A stretch of DNA of 64,000 nucleotides from Euryodendron excelsum (taxonomy: Eukaryota; Streptophyta; Magnoliopsida; Ericales; Pentaphylacaceae), in contig CM065389.1 of assembly GCA_033060915.1 (NCBI GenBank), positions 13,122,001 to 13,186,000 on the forward strand. Direction: 5' to 3'. Each line of letters begins with the position of its first letter. Position 1 is the stretch's first letter. A model generated the notes under the pieces. It was given only the letters and a program-made list of their open reading frames with translations. It ran no database searches and was not told the origin of the DNA. This document shows positions 1 through 12,898 of this stretch, in pieces. The translations under genes and the position numbers were made by a program.

Positions 1-3000
1 TCTACCCTAGATTCACCTATGAGAGTCTTTAACTAACTAATGTTCAATCCTATTCACTTTGAAAAAGGAATTTTTGAAAAGAAACTAACATGATGGATGA
101 TATGTAAGTGCAAGAAAAGAGAATTGAAAAATAGATTTGGAAAGAGATTAATTTGAAATTGATTTGAATTGAAAATTGATTTGAAGAGATGGAATTGAAA
201 TTGGAAAGTATGAAAATTTAGAAATAGAAATTTGAAAATTGAAATTTTGAAATTAGAATTTTGAAAATAGATTAGAATTTGAAAAATGTGGAGACCGCAC
301 CTATGAGGGTGGAATTGAAAGTTTGAAAAGTGTTGTGACTGCACCTATAAAGGTTGCCTACGTATCCCTTTGGAGGAATCAGGTTTGTCGTACTTCGGAC
401 CAGAATCTGATTGAAAATAGAAGAGTTGATTGAATTGGAAATTGAATTTGAAAGATTGAGAGATTGAACTTTGAATAGAGGATTGAAAATTGGAATTTGA
501 AATTTTAAAATTGAAAAGATTGAATTTTGATTTGAAAAGATCGAACTTGGAAGAGAGAGATTTAGACTTATTTTGAAAAGACGAAGGTTTAGGAAACTTA
601 GACTTAGGAAAGAGAAGAGACTTAGGAAAGATTTGGCTCGGCTTGGAAGATTTAGGAAATTAGGAAGAATTGGATTTAGGAAATGTTCAAATTAGGAAAG
701 TTCTAAATTAGGAAAGCTTTGAATTAGGAAAGTTTCATTTTTGGAAAGTTTCAAATTAAGAAAGTTTTGAATTTAGGAAAGTTTTAGGTTTAGGAAAGTT
801 TTCACTTTAGGAAAGTTTTGAAATAGGAAAATATTGAATTTAGAAATGTTTTGAATTAGGAAAAGTTTAGTTTAAGAAAGGCTTAGAATTTAGAAAGTTT
901 CAAGCTAAGAAAGTTTTGAATTTTAGAATGTTTTGAAAAAAAAGGAAGTTTTGAAAGTGGAAAAGTTTAGAAAACAAGGAAGCCTTGAAAATAAGAATGT
1001 TTTGAGTTTAGAAAATTTTAGATTTGGAAAGATTTGAAGTTTAGGAAAGTTTAGAATTTAGAAAGTTTTTAGATTTAGAAAGTCTTAACTTAAGAAAGTT
1101 TTGAATTTGGAAAGCTTTGAAATTTGGAAAGATTTGAAATTTGGAAAGTTTAAGATTTTGGAGAGTTTTAGAAAATCTTGAAATTAGGAAAGGCTTGAAT
1201 TTAGGAAAGGTTTGAAAAATTAAATTTGAAAAGTTGAGATTTGGAAAAGGGGTAGAATTAGGAAAGAGTGGAGTTAGGAAGGATATGGAAATTGAGTTTT
1301 AAAATTTAAAAAAGATTTTTATGTTCAAGTTTTGAAAACTTAGGATTTAGGAAAGGAGAAGCTTAGGAAGGATTCGAATTAGGAAAGAGTTGGATTAGGA
1401 AGAGATTGGATTTTGTTTCTAAAAGGGAAGGTTTGATTTTGTTTCTAAAAACGGAGGATAGGACCTAGTTTTCTAAACGGGGAGATAGGATTTGACAAGG
1501 ATTTGGAAAGGGAGATTCTAGAAACCCTAGATTTGAAAGTGTAGAATTTTAACGTAGAAAAGAGGTTTTGGAAACATGTATAATTAGGATGTGAAAACAA
1601 GAGGTTTTGAAAACCTAGGTTTGGGGCAAAGTTTGAAAATCATGTTTTTGGAAAGAAAATTAGGGTTTCCTAATCGTGGGTTCTAGGGCTTGACTTGGGC
1701 TTCTAAGGAAAGAAGATTTTTGGAAAGTGCGTTTTGGAAAACGAAGGTTTTCTAGAAGAGAATCCTAGGGAGGAGTTTTTAGAAAGTGTGTTTTTAGAAA
1801 CGAAGATTTTAGAAGGAAAATCCTAGAGGAAAGTTTGTAGAAGGAAGGCTTTGGAAAGAGAGTTTTTTAGAAAGATATTTGGAAGGAGATTGTTGGAGAG
1901 AGTTTTTAAGAAAGTGAATTTAGGGAATGTTTTTAGAAAGTGAATTTTGAGGAGGAAGAGTTTTTGGAAAGGAGTTGAAAAAGGAAGTTTTGAAAAATAG
2001 ATTTTGGAGGGAGTTTTTGAAAACAATTTTTAGAAAGAAGAGTTTTTGGGAAGTATGTTGAAAAAGAAGATTTTTAGGAAGAGATTTTTGAAAAGAGAGT
2101 TTTTAGAAGGTGTAAAAACATCTCACTTTCCTAAAGCAATTCTAACCATAAGAGGGCTAGAACCACTTTAGGAAAGCGGTTTTGAAAATAACAAGATTTG
2201 AAAATATGAACCATATTGGTCGCTTTTAATGTAACACTTTCCTAAAGCAACCCTAGCCATGGAAAAGCTAGAATCACCTTAGGATTGTGATTTTGAAAAC
2301 ATGTTTTGAAAAAGAGATTTTGATGCAATTTTGAAAATGATTTTAAAGACAACTTTGAAAACGGTTTTTGGAAGATGCAAGATCATGAAATGCACAATGC
2401 AATTTTGGGCTCGTGAACATACAAGGTTAAGGCTTCACCACATAACCAAGGGGGCCGGACCCACGTGGTCTCTGGTTAGACTAGAAGAAAGCCCCGACAT
2501 GGTGACTCTCCAATAGCCCAATCCTACACATGGACCGGGAATCCCCTTGTTTCAAGCATGCAAAGAAAGCGGGGGGAAAGAGATGGGGGATTAAAATAGA
2601 AAAAACCCAAGTGGGTTAGGAGAGAGAAGAGAGAGGGGGAAAGTGCAAAAATTTAAATGGAGAACCTACCTTGTATCTCGTTTATTTGCGCGCCTTTCTT
2701 GTCTTCGGTCTTCGATTTTCGTCTTTAATCTTCGGTCTTCGGTCTTCAATCTCCAAGAGTGGTCTTCAAGCTTTAGATTGCAGCTCTTCAGGTCTTCGAA
2801 GGAAGGTTGAAGGTTAGTGTATAAGTGTATGAGGGTGTGTATGAGTGTATAGGAGGCTAGGGTTTGTGTATGGTGGCTAGGGTTTGGAAAACCTAAGAAA
2901 GCTAGGGTTTTTAGGGTGCACGAGCTCTGTATATCGAAATATATGATTTTTGGTTTGAGTTTGTGGATCCTTTAAATGCTAGAGGAGGCTCTGTATTTAT

Positions 3001-4757
3001 AAAGGTTGGACAACACTGGCGCCTATTGCAGTGGCGCCAGGTCAAATTTTACACTGGTGCCACTAGGAGTGGCGCCAGCCATTTAGGAAATATTTAAGGT
3101 CGGTAAGCAACGTATCTTTGACTAGATTTGGGCGCCTGTACTAGTGACTACCATGCAATTTTTAGCCTGGCTTTACTAGGAGTGGCTCCGGAAAGTCCGG
3201 GAATGATTTGAAGGAGCCGGGAATGACCTGGAAGGTCGGAAAGGAGCAGGAACACTTAAAATAGTATCCTGGAGGTATTTGAGTTGAAAAGTGAGGATAA
3301 GATGTGTCGGAAAGGTTGACCGGGCCTTTAGGGGCAAAACGGTCAATCAGACCGAGAAATTGCTGGGACAAACTCGGACTATCCCGGAAGAAGAGTTGGG
3401 ATCTGGAAACATTATTCAGAATGTTCCCAGAGGTTGCTGGTTTGATTTCCAGAGCCGGCGTGGTCGGAAAAGGAGGCCGGCCCACCAGGGGCAAAAAGGT
3501 CATTTCGCACGGGTTGGCCAGAACTTACTCGGAATGATTCAGAAAGGTAAAAGGAGGTTGAGAACACTATAAAAAGTAGTCTCAGGAGGTTACCGGTTTG
3601 ATACCCAGAGCCGGTGTGGTCGAAAAAGGAGACCGGCCCACCAGGGGCAAAACAATCATTTTGTACCGGGTTGACCGGAACTGACTCGGAAAGATCCGGA
3701 AAGGTAAAGGAAGGTTGAGAATACTATAAGAAGCAATCTTAGAGGGTTAGCGATTTGATACCCAGAGCCGGTGTGGTTCCCGGGGCATTCGGATGCCTAG
3801 GGGCAAAATAGTCATCTTGACCGGAAAGTCTCGGAAAAGGTCCAAAGGGCAGTTTGGTCATTTTTCACCGAAGTGGGCTAACAGACACTGGTGTTGACCT
3901 GGGTTTTGAGTGCTTCCACCACTCTAACGGCAGTCGTCGTGACACAAGAATTTGTTGGCAATTCCCTCTATCGACTTATTTGTGAATATTTCTGCTACTC
4001 TAATAGTTTTGTGAATAGTTTCGCTACTCGGACTGTCTCGAGGAATAAACTGTTTTGAGAGAGGGATTGGAAAGGAGACTTATCGTCTTCGAAGAGACGT
4101 GCTTGAGTTGGAACCGTCTCGAGGAATAAACTGTCTCGAGAGAGGGATTGGAAAGGGGTCTTACCGTTTTCGAAAAGACGTGCCTGTGTTGGAACCGTCT
4201 CGAGGAATAAGCTGTCTTGAGAGTGGGATTGGAAAGGGGACTTATCGCCTCCGAGGAGACGTGCCTAGGATTGGAATCGTCTCGAGGAATAAACTGTCTC
4301 GAGAGAGGGATTAGAAAGGGGTCTTATTGTCTTCGAAAAGACATGCCCGGATTGGAACCGTCTCGAGGAATAAACTGTCTCGAGAGAGGGATTGGAAAGG
4401 GGACTTATTGCCTCCGAGGAGACGTGCTTGGATTGGAACCGTCTCGAGGAATAAACTGTCCCGAGAAAGGGATTGGAAAGGGGTCTTACCGTCTCCGAAA
4501 AGACGTGCCTAGGATTGGAACCGTCTCGAGGAATAAACTGTCTCGAGAGTGGGGTTGGAATCGGAAAGGAAAGGACAATGCCCCTAAGGGCATTTTGGTC
4601 ATTTTGCCTCTATTTGGGCCTGACAAGCCCGCGAAGCAATGGACAGACTGGATTTGGACCTAGAGAATTGGTTTCGATAGGAATATGCCCACAATGACTT
4701 GAAAACAAGTCTGGACAGAGTGTAGACTGCCGAGCGGTAAAAAATGGGGTGCTTACA
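1..4757 (-). mobile_element. Giant LTR copy L1, cut by left window edge
   Basis: This is a reverse-oriented copy of a giant LTR family that recurs four more times here. Its 5' terminus (TGTAAGCACCCC on the minus strand) is at 4757; the other end lies outside the window. From 5' to 3' on the minus strand it holds a purine/pyrimidine leader, seven 81-bp hairpin repeats (about 4030-4560), 160-bp repeats (about 3290-3830), GGCGCC-rich promoter sequence, a TATA-like TATAAATA (about 2990-3003), AAACCCTA motifs, and a 2-kb array of degenerate CTTTCCTAAA-like repeats (about 150-2100). No coding region is seen. Complete copies elsewhere begin TG, end CA and have 5-bp target duplications, so LTR identity is well supported; the lineage is not. 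Confidence 0.8.
4027..4565 (-). repeat. 81-bp hairpin tandem repeats in L1
   Basis: About seven units with an 81-bp period, each containing the palindrome CGTCTCCGAAGAGACG or a variant and a CTCGAG-flanked spacer with AATAAACTGT. The array lies near the LTR 5' end, upstream of the TATA box in LTR orientation. Because 81 is divisible by 3, open frames run through it by chance. Confidence 0.85.
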
Positions 4758-5439
4758 GTGGTCTCATGATATAGGGGTTTGTTGGCAATTCCCTATATCG
4801 ACTTACTTGTGAGTATTTTCGCTATTTTGATGGTTGTGATGTTTACAAGTACTTCCGCTACTCTGACGGTTCGCGATCATTCCCGAGACTGCCTGATCTC
4901 GGGAGGCTGCTAAAGGGACTTAGTGCCTGAGAAGTCAACTTTTTCGGAAGGCGTTCCGAAACGAACATTTCTGCATTGGCGGGCTAGTAGGTGACAAAGG
5001 TGGATCGTTCTACCATCTAGGGGACTTGGGGTCTCGTTCCGGTCGACAGGTTTAAAGGAACTTACCGTTCCGAAGAAACTTTCTTCGAAAAACGTGCCGG
5101 ATTGGATAGACTTACCATCTCGAGGAATCAACTTTCTCGAGAAAGGAATTGGAATTGGAATAGGGGTTGGAAATGGGATTTACCGTCTTTGGAAATACGT
5201 GCCTATTAAAATATGGAAAGGAGACTTACCATCTTCGGAAAGATACGTCTGATTTGGAATTAGACCGAACAATGCCCCTAATGGCATTTTGGTCATTTTG
5301 CCTCTATTTGGGCCTGGTGGTCCCACAAAGCGATGGATAGACGGGATTAGACTAGAATTCTAGAATATGTCCATATTGATTTGAAATCAAGTTTGGACGG
5401 ATTGTAGACTGCCGAGTGATAAAAAATAGGATGCTTACA
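4758..5439 (-). mobile_element. Diverged giant-LTR fragment L0
   Basis: Sequence beyond the L1 terminus belongs to an older relative in the same orientation, ending in TGTAAGCATCC at 5439 (minus strand). It keeps the 'ttgttggcaattcc' block, the CTCGAG repeats, the 'aatgcccctaatggcatttt' block and the terminal Asn/Gln-free leader seen in L1, but is much more diverged. L1 seems to have inserted into it; the other half would lie left of the window. Its closest relative here is the LTR start at 63,354-64,000. Confidence 0.65.
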
Positions 5440-6260
5440 TCTGCTGAAGACTTTGCTGGATCTCGATAGACCTAGATACCAGTCGATGGAAGAAACAGTG
5501 AGCACCCTATCTAGTAGGTTGAATCTCGTTGGACGCTGCAGTCGCGAGGTAAAGACTTCACTGGACCTCGTTGGACGTTACTGGAAGCAAGATGCGCGAG
5601 TATTTGATCTAGGGATGCACGCTGCAAGTTCTTTTTGACCATTTTGGAAGCCCACAAACCCTAGTTTGTCTCCTCTATAAATATGAGGCTATGGGGAGAT
5701 CAAAATATAAGGCTAAGGAGGCTAAAACACCTTTGAAAGAATCGATTGCACAATTACTTTAGATTTAAGGGTTTCTATGTACGTGAGTTGCCATTAAGAA
5801 TACATAAGAGAGAATATCTCTAAATATCTAAAGAGCTCACGATTGATTCTTAGCAACAAATCTTCTTCAAGTACTCCATTGAAGAAAACTAATGTCTTGA
5901 AGGAGTTCGAGATGTAAAATCCGTACTAAGGAGATCTGTATGGTGGTCAAGCACATCAACGATGTATCGAGGAGTCGAGCAAGTTTTAGTCAACCTAGTG
6001 ATCGAGGATTCAATTGGGGACTGGGCTATACGTGATATTGTAACCATTGACATTAGTTTTAGTGCATGATTTTTGTCCGGCAAATGGGACATATGATTTT
6101 TTTCCGGTTTGGGTTTTCACGGCAAAAGTCTCATGCGTCAATTGCATGATTGGTTTCTTTCTTTATTTATTATTGGCATACGTTGTGATTGCACTTAACT
6201 ATAGTCATACTGATCAAAGTATTGCATCAATGCTCATTATTTAGCGAAGATATAGATAAG
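5440..6260 (+). mobile_element. Probable LTR fragment with TATA box
   Basis: An 800-bp stretch with a plant LTR look: a TATA box in 'ctcctctataaatatgagg' near 5675 followed by a leader with short runs typical of Ty1/copia LTR transcripts. No termini, target duplication or coding sequence could be fixed. The short open frames here (for example 5453-5638) have no recognisable product. The end near 6260 is approximate. Confidence 0.4.
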
Positions 6261-8664
6261 GTTAGGTTTTTCACTCTTTTTGAATAATAATATTCCTAAA
6301 TGCCCACAAGTTTTTATTATGAAATATGAAGACTTAACCAATAAAGTTTTCTATTTAAATACTAACTATTAACTAATTAACTTTTTGCGAATTATATCAT
6401 ACGTAATCTCTCAATATATTATGTCAAACAATACTTAATTTATCCAACAATGATTTACTCAAGTAAGTATACAAATACTAACTTACATACATTAAGGAAT
6501 TCATAAGATCTAAATTTATATAAGTAGTTAAACATAAAATAATATTTTTTTAATTATGATTCAACTATAAGATAAATATGACTTAAAATATTATTCTCTA
6601 GTGAACTTCTAATAGCAACATAGGCATACTGCTTTCTGGACAAGTTAAATATACCGGACACCATCGAAAAGATTAAATAAAACTTGTAGTAGTGCTTATA
6701 ATATCTATCGGGTAATTCATAATTGGTTTATGGTGTATAATGAACAAGAGGTCAAATCTGGGGATGAATGGGAAAATGCTCACATGAACTTGGAAAGGTA
6801 GAAAAGGAAATTTTTGGGGGGTTGGGACGTCTAAGCCAGTGGGTGCCCTTACATATAGAACTTGGCTTAGTAGTGCTGATGATCATTCTGCCGTTGCAAA
6901 TCAGGTATACATAGTGGGAGAGCCTGGTGGGTGAAGTGGGAGAGCCTCCATGACAGTGACAAGCAACTGCTAATCTTGCATTTCTGGACCCATTCCCTCT
7001 TGCAAATCAGGTATATATAGTTCTTGCAACCCAATTTATGACACTACTTGACAAGTGCAGATGCCTAATAGGCTTCTCCTCCTCCTCCTCCTCTTGTTTT
7101 TCTCTTGCAAATTCATTTTCAAGTTGATCATGTTCAGGACATCAACTGATTTCTGCAATAAGTCCTGAATTTGAAGTGATATAGAGACTTTAGCGTCATG
7201 TAATGATTGAAATCATAGAACACTTGCGAAATGGACAAGAGGACCATTGGAAAGTTACTGGACATACATCTTTGCTTTAGGAGACATAAACATCACGTAC
7301 CTATAATTGAATGGAAGAAAAAGGCAAAGTTCTCTCTCTTAGGATTTCACCTAACTTTCCATTATCTGCAATTCCAACTTACCATTCAACAGACCCATAC
7401 AATGCAAAACTATCGTGACTATGTATACATCCACTTCAATCTCAACATGGGGCCATTAAGAACTTTGTCATTCCATTGCAACCACACCATTCAAGCAGCA
7501 ATATTGGGTCCGTATTGCAAAGAAAAAAAAAATCTTGTGGTCGGCCATTCAAGAGTGAAGAGTTGTTCACTGGCAAAAATTTCAACTTTTCCTCCATTAA
7601 AATGGGTGAAAAAAAAAAAAAGCAGATATAACATACTTCGTGAATTCAGTAGGATCTTTTCTTTTATTTTTCCTTGTCTTTTTCTGATATTAGTGGGTCA
7701 GATGATACCATTTGTAGAAACTTATATATATGGTTATATATATATTAAATGGTGTAGTTAAAATTAAATTTGGATAAGTCCGTTTCTTCATGAAATGGAT
7801 TCATATATATGATTATATATATATATTTATTAAATGGTGTAGTTAAAATTAAATTTGGATAAGTCTGTTTCTTCATGAAATGGATTCATGATCAGGGTAC
7901 TAGGAGATTGCATTCTCTAATCACAACATTGATGGATTTAGCTTTCAACAAATTTCCCCAACAAATAGATTAATTCATGATTCATTTTGCTTTATCACTT
8001 GATCTACTTCTTAGTGCCTTCCATTGAGGTGGGTTATTGGGTAGGGTAGGGTGGGCATGGGTGGTCTAAGTCTGAAACCTTCTTAATTAATGGGACATAG
8101 GAAAAGAAAATGTGCATAATTGCTAGCTGAATGGATTGATATGCTTTCATTATCTAAATGGCCTCTTCCAGAAAATGAAATCAAGGTCCATGGATGATCA
8201 TTTTATAAATGGTTTGTATCATGTTTTCATTAGTTCCCCCCCACCCACCCCCCCCCCCCCCCCAATCATCAATCACATCTGAATCAAGATAACACCGCTG
8301 CGCCATCACATGATCTTTGTGGTCAAACGTCCATTTTCTTGGGAAAATAAAAAATAACACATGGTTTGATTAGGTTGGGCTGTTGCTGAACTAAAAATCA
8401 AAAACAAGTTCATTTTCAACTCTTAACAAAACACGCATATATAGACAAGATATCAACACCAATATTATTATCCAAGTCATAAGAAGATAACAGAAGAACC
8501 AGATAATTACACCTGTTTAACTAGGTGATGACATAGTCACATAGAGACACCCAATAAGCAAACTCAAACTCAAAACTCACACACAACATAATTATTTAGG
8601 GTAGTTGCTCACTCTCCTCTCTGCAACTTAAAGATAACACAAATCACAGTTAAAAGTAAAGAAG
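6261..8664. other. AT-rich intergenic flank, no gene recognised
   Basis: No convincing gene. The right part (about 8000-8660) is homologous to 13,640-14,290, the 3' flank of gene C, so it is the duplicated 3' flank of gene A. A poly-C tract lies near 8237-8262. A 176-codon open frame at 7231-7761 contains poly-Lys runs from A-rich DNA and was not accepted as a gene. Confidence 0.6.
7723..7887. repeat. Tandem duplication, two units of about 80-85 bp
   Basis: Units 7723-7802 and 7803-7887 are near identical (both contain 'ttaaatggtgtagttaaaat' and 'cttcatgaaatggattca'). They differ mainly in the AT dinucleotide run and one C/T change, which suggests a recent local duplication. The 'cttcatgaaatgg' block also occurs in the ASR intergenic units near 11.2, 17.1, 21.6 and 25.6 kb. 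Confidence 0.85.
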
Positions 8665-9200
8665 TTAAAAGAGGTGGTGGTGCTTCTTTCCATGAGCCTC
8701 ATCGTCTTCTTTCTTTGCTTCTTTCTTCTCATGATGCTCATGAAATGCGTAACCTCCGGCAGCGACTGCAGCTGCAGCTGCAATTTCTTCCTCTATTTTG
8801 TGCTTGTGGGCATGCTCTGGGTCTTTGTGTGACTTGTGCTTCTCATGCTGAAACAAATTTTCATTACAGGGAAAAGAACCCAAAAGTAAGAACAATTTTA
8901 TGCAATTATGGATTAATTTCACCGAAAGACTAAACAAGTAAATAGAAAAATAAGCGTAGGACAAGTTTTTTTTTTTTTTTTGGGTTGAGAATGAAGATCA
9001 TGAGGTCTACAATATATAGCTGCCATTTTTCATTATTTATAGTAAAATTGGTTCGTCAACATGGTTCATGAGAATCATATTTCTCTTAAGTAAAGGTCTC
9101 CTTGACCACCTGCAGTCCTTGATCTCCCTTTCGACGAGACCAATAATCATCATCAGACATCAGACAGTACAAAAAATTTAACTACACATACATATGTCCA

Positions 9201-9231
<31 letters not shown>

Positions 9232-9426
9232 ATGTATAACTATACATGTACATAACAAGTAGTGTTAGAAGATTATTACCAAGGCAAAAGCGCCAGCAGC
9301 AGCAGCGCCGAGCTCACCGAGGTGCTCGTGTTTCTTGTGTTCCTTCACCTCCTCCGCATAATCAACCGGCTTATCTTCCTCCTTGTCGTGGTGGAAGAGG
9401 TGGTGGTGGTGCTTCTCTTCGGCCAT
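8665..9426 (-). CDS. ASR protein A (ABA/WDS domain), two exons
   Basis: Exon 1 is 9280-9426 (49 codons), intron 8848-9279 (432 bp, GT-AG), exon 2 8665-8847 (60 codons plus stop); the product is 109 residues. It starts [18 protein letters not shown], a histidine-rich zinc-binding N-terminus. A central [17 protein letters not shown] helix spans the splice junction and continues as [21 protein letters not shown] Gly/Ala stretch and the [10 protein letters not shown] tail follow. This is the full ABA/WDS (PF02496) layout. ASR proteins are small, hydrophilic and largely disordered; they are induced by abscisic acid, drought and ripening, and act as chaperones and zinc-dependent DNA-binding factors in nucleus and cytosol. 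The gene diverges from gene B. The start is the ATG after a CCG-repeat leader. The family call is firm; the exact orthologue is not. Confidence 0.93.
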
Positions 9427-9445
9427 GGCGGCGGCGGCGGCGGCG
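9427..9445 (-). repeat. (CCG)n leader microsatellite of gene A
   Basis: A GGC run on the plus strand lies immediately upstream of the gene A start codon. Gene C has a (CCA)n tract at the same place and gene E a (CAC)n tract just inside the coding start. Confidence 0.8.
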
Positions 9446-9537
9446 ATTGCAAAAGTATAATGAGAGTGGGTACAAAGTAGAAAATATGGGAAAGTGGGTG
9501 GTGATTATTTGTGGAGGAGGACTAACGGATGGTGCTC

Positions 9538-9545
9538 TATTTATA
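9538..9545 (-). promoter_or_regulatory. TATA box of gene A
   Basis: TATAAATA on the minus strand, 112 bp upstream of the ATG, in a context shared with gene C (TATA at 15,258-15,265). A conserved block further upstream around 'gtgatggacggt' is also shared by the two genes. Confidence 0.65.
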
Positions 9546-12291
9546 AGGCTAGTGCTGGTAAGCTAAAGAGTCCGGATCTTCCGCTAAACGTGGGCTGCAC
9601 TAAATGATGTGATGGACGGTCAGGATTTCGTTAGTTCCACGGAACCTACCGACAATTTGGGACAAATTTTCAGGTGGTACGCACTGAGATTTAAGCTTTA
9701 GGACTCATCAGATACACAGATCTTTAATTTAAAGATAAAAAGTTATAGTTAAAGTAATACCAAGTACAAGTATCCCTGTATTTTTGCCAGTTAACTAGGA
9801 GTATAATTTTAATTTCTTTTTCTTTTGGTATGAGAAACCTCTTCTGGGCTAGTTCAAGCTGGAATTATCTCACTAGAGTAAAATCCCGAGTATACGTGTA
9901 ATCATTTGCAAACCATATGTATCGATTAAGTCTAAGAGTCATTAATAAGAGTTGAACTCAAAGTATTTGAGTTTATGAGTCCTCTTAGAGTTCAATCTTC
10001 CTTACCGTTAAGCTAAGCTATCCGTACTGATTAACTCAACAAATGTTTAATTGGAGTTTCATCATGACTAATTTTTTAATTCTTATTTTGTCAAAAGTAA
10101 TGCTATAGAAATAAAATTTTTGTACATAATTTGTATGTAGAATGATGTGAAGTGTGTGGTACTTTTATTTCAAACGGAAATACCTATCATTTTAACTTAT
10201 AACTTAAAAAACACTACTGGTATATCAAGTTGAATATTTCTTCGATTGATATCCAAAGTTTGAATGAACCAACATCTTCAACTTGGCATTCATAACTGAG
10301 CGAACTCTTCATTCTTTTACCTTTCAGAATTTAAAACTACAGTTTAGAAACAAAATCACACATTTTAAGTAGTGGAAATTATAGAACACTTAAAACGGTA
10401 AATACCAAAACATACCACCTAGATTAATTACAGCAATCACGGGCAGGTCTTTGTATACCTGCCCCTTCAAATACCTTCCCCTATGTAGTCTTATCCAAAT
10501 GAATGCTGGCCGGCTAGTGGGGTCCTCACGTATAAACGCTGCAAGTTGGCCGACTCTGTACGAGTTTGATTTTAACTGCTGTTGATAAAGTTAAAAAAGG
10601 CCTTTGCACATGCCTAAGATTTCTTTCCTAATTTTTTTAGGAGATCTTGGAATTAAATGGAATCGGAATAGGAATATGCTGGCATTTGGAGCTATCTCTT
10701 GAGACATTACAAGGGGTAATAATGGAAAAGCACTTGACTAACCCGAAAATTGAGAGCAACATAAAAAGTAAGGAAAATTGTAAATAAAGTGAACTATCAA
10801 AAATTAATAAATAAATAAAGTGTGAAATTATTTCTTTTCGGATTAAACAATAGTAGAAGGGGGCAACCGGTACGTTGCAGTCCTATTTGGTTATGACCAT
10901 GGGACTCCAACAGGGAAGGCCTAGAATGGCTAGCAAATGCAAGAGATTCACGGCCGTTTGGGATGGGTCTTCTTTTAATATAAAAAAAAAGCTGCTTAAA
11001 TATAAGCCCAGCAAAAGAGTCAGAAAAATTTTGCTTCTTATTTTTGACCTTTTCCGATTCTCATTATTCATAAGGTATAACACACTCCAAGAACCACTGA
11101 AATAAAATCTGAACAGATGACAAATCATATATATATATATATATTCAGTTCTTGATTACATGGTATATAAGGTGATTGATTCGAGTTATATTAGCTTTGA
11201 TCGAAGTTATTTCTTTATGAAATGGTTTGATCATGATCAAGCTAATACCATCACCCCCCTTGGGTGCAAATTAAGATTTGTTAATCCAAGTTATGAGATG
11301 CTGGACGGCTAGATTTCAATTGATATGAATAGCTAACAACACAGTTTGATCTATTCACGAGTCACTTTGTTTCAGCACCAAACTTTAAAGTTTCAGTGCT
11401 ATATATTATGGAAAATGTTATTTCTTCTGAAAAATTGTACAAAAAAATGTACAAAAATGATATGATATTCACATTTTTATAATTAAGAACTACTATGATG
11501 GGTGTTTTGTTTTAAAATAAATAATTCTCATTCAGTCATATTATTCTGACAATGAATTTTGTATAAATTTTCTGTTTGTATAGGCTTTCATTAGTTTACC
11601 TCTTTTTTACTTATCAATCAAATCTTGTTGCTAGTTTGGAATTAGCTTATTTATGAGATTATTTAACTATATTCATTTTTTATTTTTTTTTCAACTAAAA
11701 TTTAACTTTTACATTTTTATGAACTTTTAGGTTATACTTTTGCCTTTCTTTATAAAAAAGAAGAAGACATAATGTGCTTAAATAATTCAGTTTATAAATT
11801 AATTGAAAGAAAGATCAAGAGGTATCTTTTATGAAGTACAAGGGTGGCCCAGTAGTCGGTTTGCCTCAATATATAAATCAAATTTTCTAGTTGTGTAGAT
11901 CTATATAAGTTCGATAGAGTAGTCGATTAAATACTTGAAAATCTTGTAAAAAAAATAAAAATAAAATAAAAGATGCAGCTCACATAAGATGAATATACAT
12001 TTTCTAAAACAAAAGCAAAATCTCCACGTATGAGATGCATGGTAGATTTGGTTAGGATACAAGAAACGATACATGGGTTGGTTAGTTTGGGCAGTTCGGG
12101 ACACGCAATCAAAGTTGACTTTCAACAACTAGTTCACAATGCACACGTAAACAAGAGGACTAACCTTCTGAGAAACATCTGAAATAAACAATGTTCTAAC
12201 ATCGCATGAAAAAACAGAACCAGACAACAGCTCTTTTACCAGGTCATGATGTTCATATAGAGACCGAGTAAGCAAACGCGTTACAATAAAC
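9546..12291. other. Divergent intergenic region between ASR A and B
   Basis: No gene found. About 10,240-11,400 is homologous to 16,420-17,330 and to 20,130-21,780 (shared blocks include 'atccaaagtttg', 'atcacggcaggt' and 'gatcaagctaatacc'). It is therefore part of the duplicated ASR unit. The rest is AT-rich. Confidence 0.7.
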
Positions 12292-12299
12292 TATAAATA
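12292..12299 (+). promoter_or_regulatory. TATA box of gene B
   Basis: TATAAATA, 122 bp upstream of the ATG, preceded by 'acgcgttacaa', which is conserved before genes D and E. Unlike D and E there is no ACGT core touching the TATA box. Confidence 0.65.
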
Positions 12300-12420
12300 C
12301 TAATACTTTCATTAGTTTTCCTCAGGTCATCCATCAAAACCTTTTTTCGAACACCAGCTTTCGCATACACATCCTTACTCTTGCCTTCTCACTGTCATTA
12401 TATTTTTGCTACCATCACCA

Positions 12421-12898
12421 ATGGCTGAACAGACGCAGCACCACCGTCATCATCACAGCCACCACAAGGAGGAAGGGAAGCCTGTTGAATCAGTTGTTTA
12501 TCCTGCGACCGCCCATAATTACGAGAAAGAGGCGAAGCACCACAAACATCTTGAGCACCTCGGCCAGGTCGGTGCTGTTGCTGCTGGCTCTTATGCATTG
12601 GTAATGCTCTAAAACTTGTTTTATATATATGTTTGTGTATACATAAAAAATTTCTAGGTTTTTTTTTAAAAATTTTTTTCTCATATTTGTTGGAATACTG
12701 AAATTAAAATTTCAGCATGAAAAGCACAAGGCAAAGAAAGACCCGGAGCATGCCCATAAGCACAAGATTAAGGAGGAAATTGCAGCTGTAGTTGCAGTAG
12801 GAGCCGCTGGGTACGCACTCCACGAGAGCCATGAGAAGAAAGACGCTAAGAAAGAAGCAAAGGCTCATGGAAAGAAGCACCATCACCACCTCTTTTAA
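12421..12898 (+). CDS. ASR protein B (ABA/WDS domain), two exons
   Basis: Exon 1 12,421-12,600 (60 codons), intron 12,601-12,715 (115 bp, GT-AG), exon 2 12,716-12,898; 120 residues. The N-terminus [20 protein letters not shown] is histidine-rich. The exon 1 tail [16 protein letters not shown] and exon 2 start [20 protein letters not shown] match the ABA/WDS domain, and the protein ends [11 protein letters not shown]. It forms a divergent pair with gene A and is closer to D and E (MAEQ start, YEKEAK block) than to A and C ([11 protein letters not shown] start). The likely role is the ASR stress-protective and zinc-dependent DNA-binding function. The ATG at 12,421 is chosen because the upstream in-frame codons lack an ATG. 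No defect is visible. Confidence 0.93.

Noticed and set aside
7231..7761. 176-codon open frame upstream of gene A
   Set aside because: It contains homopolymer-derived Lys runs and an AT-repeat tail, and no family could be recognised.
9262..9566. Plus-strand open frames over gene A exon 1 (and 27,624-27,926 minus over gene E exon 1)
   Set aside because: They are antisense readings of histidine-rich ASR exons; splice sites and family similarity support the other strand.
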